Below, in pieces: positions 34,121-43,723 of a DNA stretch of 64,000 nt. Within the stretch, counting starts at the first letter, position 1, and each line of letters begins with the position of its first letter. This DNA comes from Blautia sp. (GTDB lineage: Bacteria > Bacillota > Clostridia > Lachnospirales > Lachnospiraceae): contig JAFTPT010000001.1 of NCBI GenBank assembly GCA_017463155.1, positions 1-64,000 on the forward strand, read 5' to 3'. A program made the position numbers and the translations under genes. Under the pieces are notes generated by a model. The model made no database searches. It was not told where the DNA came from and saw nothing but the letters and a program-made list of their open reading frames with translations.

Positions 34121-35188
34121 ATGCAGAGCAGAGTGACCATAAAAGACCTGGCTGAAAAAGCAGGAACGTCGGTAGCGTCGGTGCACCGGGCACTGTACGG
34201 AGCAGAGGGTGTGAGCGACCAGCTGCGAAAGAAAATCCTGGAGGAAGCGAGACGCTGCAATTACAGGATCGACGAAACGGCATCCCTTCTGAGACGGAAC
34301 GCCATTAATATTACGGTGCTGTTGCCCAAAGCAACAGGAAACGAAAGATTCTACTATACGGGGCTTTGGCATGGTATTCAGAAAGGTGCGGAGAAGCTGC
34401 GTAAACTGAAAGCAAATGTGAATCTGATCGAGACGGACTATGGCATCAACGAGATGGCAGAGGCGCTGGAGAACCTGTATGATGAGACGGACATCAGCGG
34501 AACCCCGATCGATGGTCTTGTAACGATCTGTGATGATGAAAAGTCCAGAAACTGGATCGAGCGATTCATTCGGAAAGGAACACGTGTCGCCCTGGTGGAC
34601 AGAGGCCTGCCGATCGGCGGACTATCATGCTCGGTAGAAACTTCTGTTATCGATATGGGAAAGCTGGCCCTGGAGCTTGCGCTTCTTTACGGACAGATGG
34701 AGGACGGTCCGATCATACTGGTTAACGGCCATATGAAGAGGAACAGCTATCAGGCCTATGCCCGGGCGGTGCGGAACAAGCAGGCAGTTCTTCAAAGACA
34801 ATCCAGGGAAATCGTGGAAATATGGACAGACAGTGAGGAACAGGTCCGCCGTGAGCTGAAAGAAAAGCTGTCGGAGAACAGGCCGAGCGCGGTGATTGCA
34901 GCCAGTGCGAGAACGACCTTCTGGGTCTGTCAGGAGATCCGGGACTATTATGCCGCGGACGAAAGCTGCCCGGCAGTGATCGGGACGGATGTGTTTGCGG
35001 AGCAGGCTCCCTTCTTTGAGAGCGGTGTCCTCCGTGCCGTGATCTACCAGTCCCACATCACCAGTGGTGAGAAGTGTCTGGACGAATTGATAAATAGCCT
35101 TATGAGCTTTGAAAAGAAGGAGGAGACCCATATTCTGCTTCCGCTGTCGGTGGTTCTTAAGGATAATTACAAGTGTTTTCTTCCGTGA
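34121..35188 (+). CDS. LacI-family transcriptional regulator
   Basis: 355 residues. The N-terminal helix-turn-helix is VTIKDLAEKAGTSVASVHRAL (about 5-25), and the hinge helix is ASLLRRN. A periplasmic-binding-protein-like effector domain fills the rest (ITVLLPKATGNERFYYTGLW and VDRGLPIGG). It is oriented with the hexuronate operon and located between the transporter and the enzymes. It is a good candidate repressor acting at the GTAAACG elements, with a uronate or KDG-type inducer. Confidence 0.9.
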   Translation: MQSRVTIKDLAEKAGTSVASVHRALYGAEGVSDQLRKKILEEARRCNYRIDETASLLRRNAINITVLLPKATGNERFYYTGLWHGIQKGAEKLRKLKANVNLIETDYGINEMAEALENLYDETDISGTPIDGLVTICDDEKSRNWIERFIRKGTRVALVDRGLPIGGLSCSVETSVIDMGKLALELALLYGQMEDGPIILVNGHMKRNSYQAYARAVRNKQAVLQRQSREIVEIWTDSEEQVRRELKEKLSENRPSAVIAASARTTFWVCQEIRDYYAADESCPAVIGTDVFAEQAPFFESGVLRAVIYQSHITSGEKCLDELINSLMSFEKKEETHILLPLSVVLKDNYKCFLP

Positions 35189-35277
35189 GGAATGAGTTTT
35201 TCCGATGGAACCGTCCTGCTTGGGCATGATGGCTTCCGAATATGAAATGATCAATCTGCAAAAAAAACAATAAAATG

Positions 35278-35349
35278 CGTAAACAAACCTTCCCGAAGGG
35301 AAGGTATATTGTATTCAGATACAGTAATCGTTTACGAAAAAGGTTTACG
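35278..35349. promoter_or_regulatory. Regulatory region of the uxa operon: CGTAAAC repeats and hairpins
   Basis: Half sites occur as CGTAAAC (35278-35284), CGTTTACG (35329-35336) and GTTTACG (35343-35349). Between them are a hairpin CCTTCCC (35288-35294)/GGGAAGG (35298-35304) and a small dyad TGTAT/ATACA (35310-35323). I see no confident -35/-10 pair. The half sites match the GTAAACG before dctP. Confidence 0.55.
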
Positions 35350-35361
35350 CAGGAGGTTATT

Positions 35362-36483
35362 ATGAGCTTTGACATTCACAGGTATTTAACGGATCTTGAA
35401 AACAGGCTGGATGAGGCACAGGAAGAGCAGCTCCTTGCAGATTATTACCGGTTTGCAGACCGGAAAATGACGGACAGAAGCTATTTTAAACCGGAGAGAA
35501 AGCCCTGTCCGAGCTCCATCGAGTGGGAGCATATCTATTTTAATGACACCTTTGAAGATTACGACAAGATGCTTTACAAGCAGCTGCTGCGGGCGAATGA
35601 CCAGCTGACGGACGGAGGCGGAGAGCTTCTTTCTTACCGTGCCAATTTCGGTACAGGTCTGATCCCCAGCATGTTCGGATGCGAGGTCCGCATCCTTCCG
35701 AGGGAGCAGGATTCCCTGCCGGGGCCGATCCATCTTGAGTGGGAGCAGATCCTGAAGATCAACGAGGACTTCCGCAATGGCATTAAGCCGGACGTCCGCT
35801 CCGGGCTCGGCCAGAAGACCATCGATGCCGCTCATCATGTGGAGGAGCTTTTAAAGGGTTATCCGAAGCTGCAGAAATACCTCCACATCTATCAGCCGGA
35901 TACGCAGGGTCCCTGTTCCCTGGCGGAGGCCATCGTGGGAAGTGATTTCTATCTGCTTCTTCTGGACGAAGAGGACGAGATGAATGATTTCATCGAGTGC
36001 ATTACCGATACCTTCATCCGTTATGTGTCCCTCTGGAAGGAAGAGTTTCCATTCTGCAAGGGAGAGTATGCCTGGGATTACGGCCTTCTTTACAAGGGCG
36101 GCGTAATGATCCGTGAGGATGCTACCACGAATATCTCCAGCAGCATGTATGAGGATTACTTTATGGACGCGGACCAGAAGATCCTGGATGCTTTCGGCGG
36201 CGGCGCGGTACACTACTGTGGTCACGGCGATCATCTGTCGGAGGACTTCTCGGAACTGAAGGGCCTGACCGCGCTGAATATGTCGCAGCCTGACATGAAC
36301 GACATGGACGGTGTCATCTATCCGACCACCATCGACAGGGACATTCAGATCATCGGTATGCCGAAATTTGAAGTCAGAAGGACCGACAGGAAGGGCATCG
36401 ATCTTAAGGGCATGGTACATGTCGGCGTATGCGTGGCGGCCTGGATGGGCGAGCCGGAGGTCGATCCCCGGGGAGAAGACTGA
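35362..36483 (+). CDS. Uroporphyrinogen decarboxylase (URO-D)-like protein in the uronate operon
   Basis: 373 residues from ATG 35362 behind AGGAGG (35351-35356). The pattern DTQGPCSLAEAIVG, the middle part GGVMIREDATTNISSSMYED and the end GGGAVHYCGHGDHLSEDF are typical of COG0407-like URO-D relatives. That group includes methyl-transfer enzymes and unassigned proteins. A genuine heme role is unlikely here because all neighbours are uronate genes. It may act on a sugar acid or a methylated derivative (pectin carries methyl esters and methyl ethers), but this is only inference. It is the first gene of the operon. Confidence 0.7.
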   Translation: MSFDIHRYLTDLENRLDEAQEEQLLADYYRFADRKMTDRSYFKPERKPCPSSIEWEHIYFNDTFEDYDKMLYKQLLRANDQLTDGGGELLSYRANFGTGLIPSMFGCEVRILPREQDSLPGPIHLEWEQILKINEDFRNGIKPDVRSGLGQKTIDAAHHVEELLKGYPKLQKYLHIYQPDTQGPCSLAEAIVGSDFYLLLLDEEDEMNDFIECITDTFIRYVSLWKEEFPFCKGEYAWDYGLLYKGGVMIREDATTNISSSMYEDYFMDADQKILDAFGGGAVHYCGHGDHLSEDFSELKGLTALNMSQPDMNDMDGVIYPTTIDRDIQIIGMPKFEVRRTDRKGIDLKGMVHVGVCVAAWMGEPEVDPRGED

Positions 36484-36572
36484 GAAACGGACGATAAGGG
36501 TTGACGGTTATCAACGGGTTTTCAGTGAAGGCACGGATCTCCGGAATATGATTACAAGGGAGAACAATAAGC

Positions 36573-38063
36573 ATGGAAAAACTGAATTATGAGGTTTTGG
36601 AAAAAAGCGGATATAAGGGATACATTCTGAAGGATGCGCCGGAAAAGATCCTGCAGTTCGGAGAAGGGAATTTCCTTCGGGCTTTTGTGGATTACTGGTT
36701 TGACATGGGAAATGAACGTGCGGGGTTTAACGGCAAGGCGGTCCTGGTACAGCCGATCGCGCAGGGACTGTCCCGGATGATCAATGAGCAGGAGGGCCTG
36801 TACACGCTGTATCTCCGGGGCTCGGAAAAGGGACAGAAGGTCGATGACAAGCGGGTGATTTCCGCGGTCAGCCGCTGCCTGAACCCTTACGAAAAAGACG
36901 ATTACGAAAGCATGATGAAGGCTGCGGAAGCAAAGGACCTGGAATTTGTGGTATCCAATACCACGGAAGCCGGTATCGTATATGATCCCGCCTGCGCTCT
37001 GACGGATTGTCCGCCTTCTTCCTTCCCTGCAAAGCTGACACAGGTACTGTACCGCAGATACCAGGCGGGAGGAGAGCCTCTTACCATTCTCTCCTGCGAG
37101 CTGATCGACAATAACGGAAAAGAACTGCAGAAGTGTGTCGAACAGTATATTGAGCAGTGGAACCTGCCCTCTGAATTCAAGGCATGGAATGACCGGTGCA
37201 TCTTCTGCTCAACGTTGGTGGACCGGATCGTGCCGGGCCGGATCCGCGATCCGCAGGAGAAAAAGGCTCTGGACGAGGCCAACGGCTATGAGGATGCTCT
37301 CCTGGATGTGGGAGAATGCTTCGGGGTATGGATCATCGAAGGACCTGCGGAGCTGGAGGACAGGCTGCCCTTTAAGAAGGCCGGCCTCAATGTCCGTGTA
37401 GTTCCGGATGTCACGCCTTACAAGAAGAGAAAGGTACGGATCCTGAACGGAGCACATACCGGCTTTGTACTTGGTGCTTATCTTGCCGGCTTTGATATCG
37501 TGCGTGACTGCATGCACGACGAAGTGGTCAGGGGCTTTATGAATAAGATGCTCCATGACGAGATCATTCCCACGCTTCCCCTGGACAAAAAGGATCTGGT
37601 GGAGTTTGCCGAGGCCGTGGAAGACCGCTTCAACAATCCCTTTGTAAACCATGAGCTGATGAGCATCAGTCTGAATTCCACGTCTAAGTGGAGAGCGCGC
37701 AACATGCCGTCCTTCCTTGCGTACACGCAGGAGCAGGGAAAGCTCCCCGGGTGCCTGACCATGTCACTGGCAGCCTATATTGCTTTCTATTCCAACGATA
37801 TTCAGGAGCGCACAGACACAGGTCTTGTGTGCCGCAGGAGCGCGGGAAATACCTACACGGTATCGGATGATGCCTGGGTGCTGGATTTCTATTATGCGCA
37901 CAGGGAAGATCCGGAGGAGGATCTCGTAAAGGCTGTGCTGACGAACGAGCAGATGTGGGGACAGGATCTGGCGGAAATCTCCGGATTGTACGACGCGGTC
38001 GTAAAGGACCTGAGGATGATCCGTACGGAAGGTGCGAAGGCGGCTTTTGCGTCCTGCCTCTGA
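36573..38063 (+). CDS. uxaB: Tagaturonate reductase (altronate oxidoreductase)
   Basis: 496 residues of the mannitol dehydrogenase family. The NAD-binding ILQFGEGNFLRAFVDYW is near 26-42. The Lys-containing catalytic block is YKKRKVRILNGAHTGFV, whose KxxxxNxxH pattern is visible. The enzyme reduces tagaturonate to altronate with NADH. It is followed 46 bases later by uxaC. The adjoining isomerase and dehydratase genes favour UxaB over the related fructuronate reductase UxuB. Confidence 0.88.
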   Translation: MEKLNYEVLEKSGYKGYILKDAPEKILQFGEGNFLRAFVDYWFDMGNERAGFNGKAVLVQPIAQGLSRMINEQEGLYTLYLRGSEKGQKVDDKRVISAVSRCLNPYEKDDYESMMKAAEAKDLEFVVSNTTEAGIVYDPACALTDCPPSSFPAKLTQVLYRRYQAGGEPLTILSCELIDNNGKELQKCVEQYIEQWNLPSEFKAWNDRCIFCSTLVDRIVPGRIRDPQEKKALDEANGYEDALLDVGECFGVWIIEGPAELEDRLPFKKAGLNVRVVPDVTPYKKRKVRILNGAHTGFVLGAYLAGFDIVRDCMHDEVVRGFMNKMLHDEIIPTLPLDKKDLVEFAEAVEDRFNNPFVNHELMSISLNSTSKWRARNMPSFLAYTQEQGKLPGCLTMSLAAYIAFYSNDIQERTDTGLVCRRSAGNTYTVSDDAWVLDFYYAHREDPEEDLVKAVLTNEQMWGQDLAEISGLYDAVVKDLRMIRTEGAKAAFASCL

Positions 38064-38109
38064 TCTGGCCGGACATGCATGTATATTTTTGAATCGGGAG
38101 GGATTCCAA

Positions 38110-39522
38110 ATGAAACCTTTTATGGATGAAGACTTTTTGCTGACCACGGAAGCAGCTAAGCAGATTTACCACGAGTATGCGGAAAAGATGCCGATCCTTG
38201 ATTATCACTGCCATATCAACCCGAAGGAAATCTGCGAGGACCGCCGGTTTGAGAACATTACACAGGTATGGCTCGGAGGAGATCATTATAAATGGCGGCT
38301 GATGCGCTCGGCGGGAGTAGATGAAAAGTACATCACCGGTGATGCCACAGATCGTGAAAAGTTCCAGAAATGGGCGGAGACGATCTCTATGGCAATCGGA
38401 AATCCACTGTACCACTGGAGTCATCTGGAGCTGAAGCGGTACTTCGGTTACAACGGATATTTGAACGGAGATACTGCCGAGGATGTCTGGAATCTCTGCA
38501 ATGACAAGCTGCAGAACGACCCGCAGATGACCGTCAGGGGAATGATCCGCAAGGCGGGCGTTACGCTGATCTGCACTACGGATGATCCGGTGGATTCTCT
38601 GGAATATCACGACAGGCTGGCGGCAGACGACAGCTTTGAAGTGCAGGTGCTGCCGGCATGGCGTCCGGACAAGGCCATGAATCTGGAAAAGCCGGAATAC
38701 CTTGAGTATGTGAAAAAGCTGGAAGAGACGAGCGCTATGAAGATCGACAGCTTCAAGGCTTTGCTTGCGGCGCTGAAGGTAAGGATGGACTATTTTGCGA
38801 AGCGCAGCTGTGTGGTTTCCGACCACGCCCTCGAGTATGTGATGTACGCACCAGCCTCAGCGGAAGAGATCGAAGCGATCTTCGCGAAGAGGCTTTCCGG
38901 CGGACGCATTTCCAGACAGGAGGAGATGCAGTTCAAGACGGCCTTTATGCAGGCGGTCGGACGTGAATACCACCGCAGGAACTGGATCATGCAGCTTCAC
39001 TACGGCTGCAAGCGTGATAACAATACCCTGTATTACAAGAAACTGGGACCGGACACCGGTTTTGACTGCATCAACAATTACGCGCCGAGTTCCGAGATGG
39101 CAGACTTCCTCAACTCATTGATCATGACAGATGAACTACCGAAGACCATTCTGTACTCACTGAACCCGAATGACAATGAGGCGATCGGCACGATCCTCGG
39201 GTGCTTCCAGGATAGTACGGCAGCTGCCAAGATCCAGCAGGGAAGCGCCTGGTGGTTCAACGATCACAAGACGGGCATGATGCAGCAGATGACAAGTCTC
39301 GCAAACCTTGGATACCTGGCCGGATTCGTGGGAATGCTTACGGATTCCAGAAGCTTTCTGTCCTACACGCGCCATGAGTATTTCCGGCGTGTCATGTGCG
39401 AACTCGTTGGAGGCTGGGTGGAAAACGGTGAGTTTCCGAACGACCGGAAATCCCTGGAAAAGATCGTGAAAGGTATCTGCTACAATAACGCAGTCAGGTA
39501 TTTCGGCTTTCAGGGATTATAA
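38110..39522 (+). CDS. uxaC: Glucuronate/galacturonate isomerase
   Basis: 470 residues from the ATG at 38110, which follows GGGAGGGA; codons open from 38032 lack a start signal and overlap uxaB. DYHCHI at 31-36 is the first metal motif of this amidohydrolase-like family. ICTTDDPVDSLEYH, AWRPDKAMNL and LHYGCKRDNN are also conserved. It isomerises galacturonate to tagaturonate and glucuronate to fructuronate. It is the entry step of the pathway encoded here. Confidence 0.95.
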   Translation: MKPFMDEDFLLTTEAAKQIYHEYAEKMPILDYHCHINPKEICEDRRFENITQVWLGGDHYKWRLMRSAGVDEKYITGDATDREKFQKWAETISMAIGNPLYHWSHLELKRYFGYNGYLNGDTAEDVWNLCNDKLQNDPQMTVRGMIRKAGVTLICTTDDPVDSLEYHDRLAADDSFEVQVLPAWRPDKAMNLEKPEYLEYVKKLEETSAMKIDSFKALLAALKVRMDYFAKRSCVVSDHALEYVMYAPASAEEIEAIFAKRLSGGRISRQEEMQFKTAFMQAVGREYHRRNWIMQLHYGCKRDNNTLYYKKLGPDTGFDCINNYAPSSEMADFLNSLIMTDELPKTILYSLNPNDNEAIGTILGCFQDSTAAAKIQQGSAWWFNDHKTGMMQQMTSLANLGYLAGFVGMLTDSRSFLSYTRHEYFRRVMCELVGGWVENGEFPNDRKSLEKIVKGICYNNAVRYFGFQGL

Positions 39523-39534
39523 TGGGAGTTTGCC

Positions 39535-41013
39535 ATGGATATCATAAAGATTCATCCAAGAGATAATGTTGCTGTCGCGCTTGCGGATCTTTGTCCGGGG
39601 ACCGAAATTGAGGTCGCCGGGCAATATCTGCAGGTGCGGGAAAATGTAGCCCGCGGACACAAGATCGCGCTGGTGGAAATTCCAGAGAATACACCTGTCG
39701 TGAAGTACGGAAACCCCATCGGGATCGCAAAGGCTGAGATCCTTCCGGGACAATGGGTTCATGTGCATAACATGCACACCGGCCTTTCCGAAGACAGCGA
39801 GTACCGGTATGAGCATCAGGTTTACACTCTTCCGGAGGTTTCTGAACGTACCTTCCGTGGTTTCCGCAGAGCAGACGGACGTGCCGCGATCCGGAATGAG
39901 ATCTGGATCATCCCGACCGTCGGATGCGTGAATGCCGTAGCTGAGCAGCTGGTAAGAGAAAACCGGTATCTGGTGCAGGGATCCGTCGAAGGTCTTTACA
40001 CCTTTCCGCATCCCTTCGGCTGCAGCCAGATGGGAGAGGACCACGCACAGACGCGGCGGATCCTGGCGGATCTGGTCCATCATCCAAACGCGGGCGGCGT
40101 CCTGGTATTGTCGCTGGGCTGTGAAAACCTGACCCAGGAGCAGTTCCGCGCCGAACTCGGCGAGATCGATGAGGACCGGGTAAAATTCCTGGTCTGTCAG
40201 AATGTGGAGGATGAGATCGCTGCCGGCAGCGCGCTGCTTAAGGAGCTGGCCGCGTATGCGGGCCGTTTTTGCCGGGAGGATATCCCGGCAAAAGAGCTGG
40301 TGATCGGTATGAAATGCGGAGGATCGGACGGTCTTTCCGGCATTACGGCCAATCCGGCGGTCGGACGCTTTTCTGATCTTCTTGTTGCTATGGGAGGTAC
40401 AACGATCCTGACGGAGGTCCCCGAGATGTTCGGGGGAGAAACGCTTCTCTTCAACCGCTGTAAGGATGAGGAGACATTTGACCGTGCGGTCGCCATGGTC
40501 AATGATTTTAAAGAGTATTTTGTATCCCATGGCCAGGTGGTCTATGAGAATCCGAGCCCCGGGAACAAGGCCGGCGGCATCACTACGCTGGAGGATAAAT
40601 CCTGCGGCTGCGTGCAAAAAGGAGGCTCCGCCCAGATCGTGGACGTTCTCTCCTACGGGGAGAGAGTAAAGACACGAGGGTTGAATCTTCTGTCCGGACC
40701 TGGCAACGATCTGGTATCCAGTACGGATCTCACGGCGGCGGGATGTCATATGATCCTGTTTACCACGGGCCGGGGTACTCCCTTCGGGGCGCCGGCTCCC
40801 ACGGTCAAGATCTCGACAAATACAGCATTGTATACGAAGAAAAAGAACTGGATCGATTTTAACGCCGGGACGGTCGCGGAGGGTGAATCTCTGGACGACT
40901 GCGGAAGGCGTCTTCTGGATTTCGTCCTCGAGATTGCGGGCGGAACAAAGACAAAGAGCGAAGAAAAGGGCTATCGGGAGATCTCGATCTTCAAGGACGG
41001 CGTGGTGCTTTGA
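39535..41013 (+). CDS. uxaA: Altronate dehydratase
   Basis: 492 residues combining an N-terminal SAF domain (about 1-85) with the large UxaA catalytic part. The latter shows CSQMGEDHAQTRRIL, LSLGCENL and GMKCGGSDGLSGITANPAVG, whose cysteines bind iron. It dehydrates altronate to 2-keto-3-deoxygluconate. It starts 12 bases after uxaC. Full length, with the two domains fused as in most bacteria. Confidence 0.95.
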   Translation: MDIIKIHPRDNVAVALADLCPGTEIEVAGQYLQVRENVARGHKIALVEIPENTPVVKYGNPIGIAKAEILPGQWVHVHNMHTGLSEDSEYRYEHQVYTLPEVSERTFRGFRRADGRAAIRNEIWIIPTVGCVNAVAEQLVRENRYLVQGSVEGLYTFPHPFGCSQMGEDHAQTRRILADLVHHPNAGGVLVLSLGCENLTQEQFRAELGEIDEDRVKFLVCQNVEDEIAAGSALLKELAAYAGRFCREDIPAKELVIGMKCGGSDGLSGITANPAVGRFSDLLVAMGGTTILTEVPEMFGGETLLFNRCKDEETFDRAVAMVNDFKEYFVSHGQVVYENPSPGNKAGGITTLEDKSCGCVQKGGSAQIVDVLSYGERVKTRGLNLLSGPGNDLVSSTDLTAAGCHMILFTTGRGTPFGAPAPTVKISTNTALYTKKKNWIDFNAGTVAEGESLDDCGRRLLDFVLEIAGGTKTKSEEKGYREISIFKDGVVL

Positions 41014-41057
41014 CCGGATCCCCGATCGCACAGAAAACATCTATTGGAGGCATGAGC

Positions 41058-41696
41058 ATGAATGCAATGGTAGAGCAGTTTAAAAAGATCGGTATTATTC
41101 CCGTTGTGGTCCTCGAGGATGCAAAGGCGGCAGAGCCGCTGGCTCGCGCACTTTGTGAAGGAGGGCTTCCCTGTGCGGAGGTGACCTTCCGTACGGCAGC
41201 TGCAGAAGAGTCGATCCGCATCATGACGGAGAAATTTCCGGAGATGCTTGTCGGCGCGGGAACGGTCCTCACAAAGGATCAGGTGGACCGGGCCATCGCG
41301 GCCGGCGCAAAATTCATGGTGAGTCCCGGCATCGATCCGGAGCTGGTCCGATACTGCCAGGAAAAAGGTGTCCCGATTACCACGGGCGTTCAGACCCCGG
41401 CGGAGATCACCATGGCCTTGAATCACGGGATCACGACCGTTAAATTCTTCCCTGCAGAGCCTTCCGGAGGCCTTTCCATGATCAAGGCACTCGCCGCCGC
41501 GTTCGTGGACGTGACCTTCATGCCGACCGGCGGGATCAACGAGAAGAATGTGCGGGAATATCTGAAATATGACAAGATTGTAGCCTGCGGCGGCAGCTGG
41601 ATGGTCAAAAAGGATCTGATTAATGCCGGTGAGTTTGACAGGATCAAAGCGATGGTGGCAGAAGCAGCCGCAATCGTAAGATCCATCCGAGGATAA
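41058..41696 (+). CDS. eda: KDPG aldolase
   Basis: 212 residues. Start codon: ATG 41058 lies seven bases after GGAGG (41046-41050), while ATG 41052 is too near. EVTFRT (41-46) contains the base glutamate, and TTVKFFPAEPSGG (near 126-138) the Schiff-base lysine. The enzyme splits 2-keto-3-deoxy-6-phosphogluconate into pyruvate and glyceraldehyde-3-phosphate. It occupies the position before kdgK, completing the lower pathway. Confidence 0.95.
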   Translation: MNAMVEQFKKIGIIPVVVLEDAKAAEPLARALCEGGLPCAEVTFRTAAAEESIRIMTEKFPEMLVGAGTVLTKDQVDRAIAAGAKFMVSPGIDPELVRYCQEKGVPITTGVQTPAEITMALNHGITTVKFFPAEPSGGLSMIKALAAAFVDVTFMPTGGINEKNVREYLKYDKIVACGGSWMVKKDLINAGEFDRIKAMVAEAAAIVRSIRG

Positions 41697-41710
41697 GGAG
41701 GAAAGGACAG

Positions 41711-42808
41711 ATGAATCTTCAGGTAAGACCGAAAGAGGAATGCATGTTTGACGCGGTAAGCCTCGGTGAGATCATGCTGCGGCTGGACCCGGGCGAGGGA
41801 CGGATCCGCACGGCCCGTTCCTTCCGCGCCTGGGAAGGAGGCGGTGAGTATAACGTGATCCGCGGCCTTCGCCGCTGCTTTGGCCTCAAAACGACCGTAC
41901 TGACCGCCTTTGCGGACAACGAGGTCGGAAAACTGATGGAGGATTTTATCCTGCAGGGCGGCGTGGATACTTCTTATATCTACTGGAAAAAAACGGATGG
42001 AATGGGACGGATCTGCCGAAATGGCCTGAATTTTACGGAGAGGGGGTTTGGGATCCGCGGGGCGATCGGCTGCTCGGATCGCGCGAATACGGCCATTTCA
42101 CAGGCAAAGCCGGAGGATTTTGACTTCGAGGGTCTGTTCGGAAAGGCAGGTGTCCGCTGGCTTCACACGGGCGGAATCTATGCCGCGCTTTCGGAGCAGT
42201 CCTGTGAGACGGTGATCGCCGCGATCAGGACCGCCAAAAAATACGGGACAATCGTATCTTACGACCTGAACTATCGTCCTTCCATGTGGGGCGCCATCGG
42301 CGGTATCGAGAAGGCACAGGAGGTCAACAAGGAGATTGCACAGTATGTGGACGTCATGATCGGTAACGAAGAAGATTTTACGGCCTGCCTGGGCTTTCAG
42401 ATTGAGGGAAATGATGAAAATCTGAAGACGCTGAATCTGGACGGTTACCGGAAGATGATCAATAAGGCGGCCGAGACCTATCCGAATTTCAAGGTGGTCG
42501 CGACCACGCTCCGGACCGTGAAGACAGCAACCGTGAATGACTGGAGCGCACTTTGCTGGGCGGATGGAGAGATCTACAAAGCACACGATTACAACAGGCT
42601 CGAGATCATGGACCGTGTCGGCGGCGGCGATTCTTTTGCGAGCGGGCTGATCTACGGACTCATGGAAACAGGTGATCCGGAAAAAGCCGTGAATTACGGC
42701 GCGGCTCATGGCGCACTTGCCATGACGACACCGGGAGATACAACGATGGCTTCTAAAAATGAAGTGGAAGCGATCATGAGCGGCTCCGGCGCGAGAGTCA
42801 AAAGATAA
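41711..42808 (+). CDS. kdgK: 2-keto-3-deoxygluconate kinase (PfkB family)
   Basis: 365 residues. The N-terminal substrate region LGEIMLRLDPGEGRIRTA and GGEYNV are typical of KDG kinases. The ATP-binding/catalytic RVGGGDSFASGLIYG near 300-314 carries the Asp base. It phosphorylates KDG to KDPG, feeding Eda. AAGGAGGAAAGG precedes ATG 41711; ATG 41744 is in frame but has no such site. It is the last gene of the operon and is followed by a strong terminator. Confidence 0.94.
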   Translation: MNLQVRPKEECMFDAVSLGEIMLRLDPGEGRIRTARSFRAWEGGGEYNVIRGLRRCFGLKTTVLTAFADNEVGKLMEDFILQGGVDTSYIYWKKTDGMGRICRNGLNFTERGFGIRGAIGCSDRANTAISQAKPEDFDFEGLFGKAGVRWLHTGGIYAALSEQSCETVIAAIRTAKKYGTIVSYDLNYRPSMWGAIGGIEKAQEVNKEIAQYVDVMIGNEEDFTACLGFQIEGNDENLKTLNLDGYRKMINKAAETYPNFKVVATTLRTVKTATVNDWSALCWADGEIYKAHDYNRLEIMDRVGGGDSFASGLIYGLMETGDPEKAVNYGAAHGALAMTTPGDTTMASKNEVEAIMSGSGARVKR

Positions 42809-42821
42809 AGGATATGAACAG

Positions 42822-42861
42822 AAAAAACCGTGAGAGGACATTCGTCTTCCCACGGTTTTTT
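42822..42861. terminator. Bidirectional terminator after kdgK
   Basis: AAAAAACCGTG (42822-42832) pairs with CACGGTTTTTT (42851-42861). It serves the uxa operon and the convergent deoD gene. Confidence 0.9.
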
Positions 42862-42870
42862 GCAGTATGT

Positions 42871-43602
42871 TTACCATTCCGTCCTGACGGCGGTCTTGAG
42901 GGCGATCTCCATCATCTCGTGGAAGCTGTCCTGACGCTCGATGGCGGAGAGGGCTTCGCCTGTGAAGATGTGATCGGAAATGCTGAGGATCGAAAGGGCC
43001 CGCTTGTGGTTGGCCATGGCGGCGAGATACAGGCCCGCGGTCTCCATCTCCACGGCGAGAAGTCCCATGGCTTTGGCCTTCTGGTTGACTTCCTTGTCCG
43101 GGTGATAGAAGAAATCGGACGTATATACGCTGCCGATCGAGGTGCGTACGCCCATCTCGTCCGCGGCGGCGGCCGCGGTTTTTAACATGCCGTAGTCCGC
43201 GGTGGGGGCGGGATAGCCAGGCAGGTCATAGGACGTCATGTAGCCCGAGTTGGTGGAGGCGGACATGGCGATCAGCACGTCGCGGACATGGACGCTCTCC
43301 TGAAGTCCACCGGCGGAACCGACGCGGATCACGCCTTCGACGCCGAAGAAATTGAACAGCTCATGGACATAAAGGCCCAGGGACGGAACGCCCATGCCGG
43401 AGCCCATGATGGAGACTTCCTTTCCTTCGTAGGTACCGGTGTAGCCCAGCATGTTGCGGACGTCGTTAAAAAGTACCGGATCTTTCAGATAGTGTTCTGC
43501 GATGTATTTGGCACGCAGAGGATCGCCGGGCATCAGGACGCATTTGGCGACATGGGTGCCGGGCTTCAGCTCGATGCAGGCTGAGGGAGAAGCTGTCATC
43601 AT
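42871..43602 (-). CDS. deoD: Purine-nucleoside phosphorylase, DeoD type
   Basis: 243 residues from the ATG at 43602, eight bases behind GGAGG; a second ATG is the next codon. MPGDPLRAKYIAE near 24-36 and MGSGMGVPSLGLYVHELF are DeoD signatures. GLLAVEMETAGLY carries the ribose-binding Glu, and SISDH the catalytic Asp. The enzyme cleaves purine (deoxy)nucleosides with phosphate; the product deoxyribose-1-phosphate feeds the deoC branch. It has its own promoter and shares a terminator with kdgK. Confidence 0.95.
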   Translation of the reverse strand: MMTASPSACIELKPGTHVAKCVLMPGDPLRAKYIAEHYLKDPVLFNDVRNMLGYTGTYEGKEVSIMGSGMGVPSLGLYVHELFNFFGVEGVIRVGSAGGLQESVHVRDVLIAMSASTNSGYMTSYDLPGYPAPTADYGMLKTAAAAADEMGVRTSIGSVYTSDFFYHPDKEVNQKAKAMGLLAVEMETAGLYLAAMANHKRALSILSISDHIFTGEALSAIERQDSFHEMMEIALKTAVRTEW

Positions 43603-43639
43603 AATAGGTACCTCCTTGTTTTCTTGTCGATGCTCTTCC

Positions 43640-43668
43640 ATTATAGTGACTGAAGGCGGATTTTTCAA
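43640..43668 (-). promoter_or_regulatory. Promoter of deoD
   Basis: Minus strand TTGAAA (43668-43663), 17-bp spacer, TATAAT (43645-43640). Confidence 0.8.
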
Positions 43669-43694
43669 CCACCAGTTCGGAAAGTCTGTTGCGA

Positions 43695-43723
43695 TTGCTT
43701 TTTGCCTGATTCGATAGTATAAT
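43695..43723 (+). promoter_or_regulatory. Promoter of the tcdA-murB-rapZ-whiA-crh cluster
   Basis: TTGCTT (43695-43700), 17-bp spacer, TATAAT (43718-43723). It is divergent from the deoD promoter. Confidence 0.75.

Noticed and set aside
39517..41040. 507-residue minus-strand open frame opposite uxaA
   Set aside because: No family features; uxaA on the other strand is complete and in operon context.
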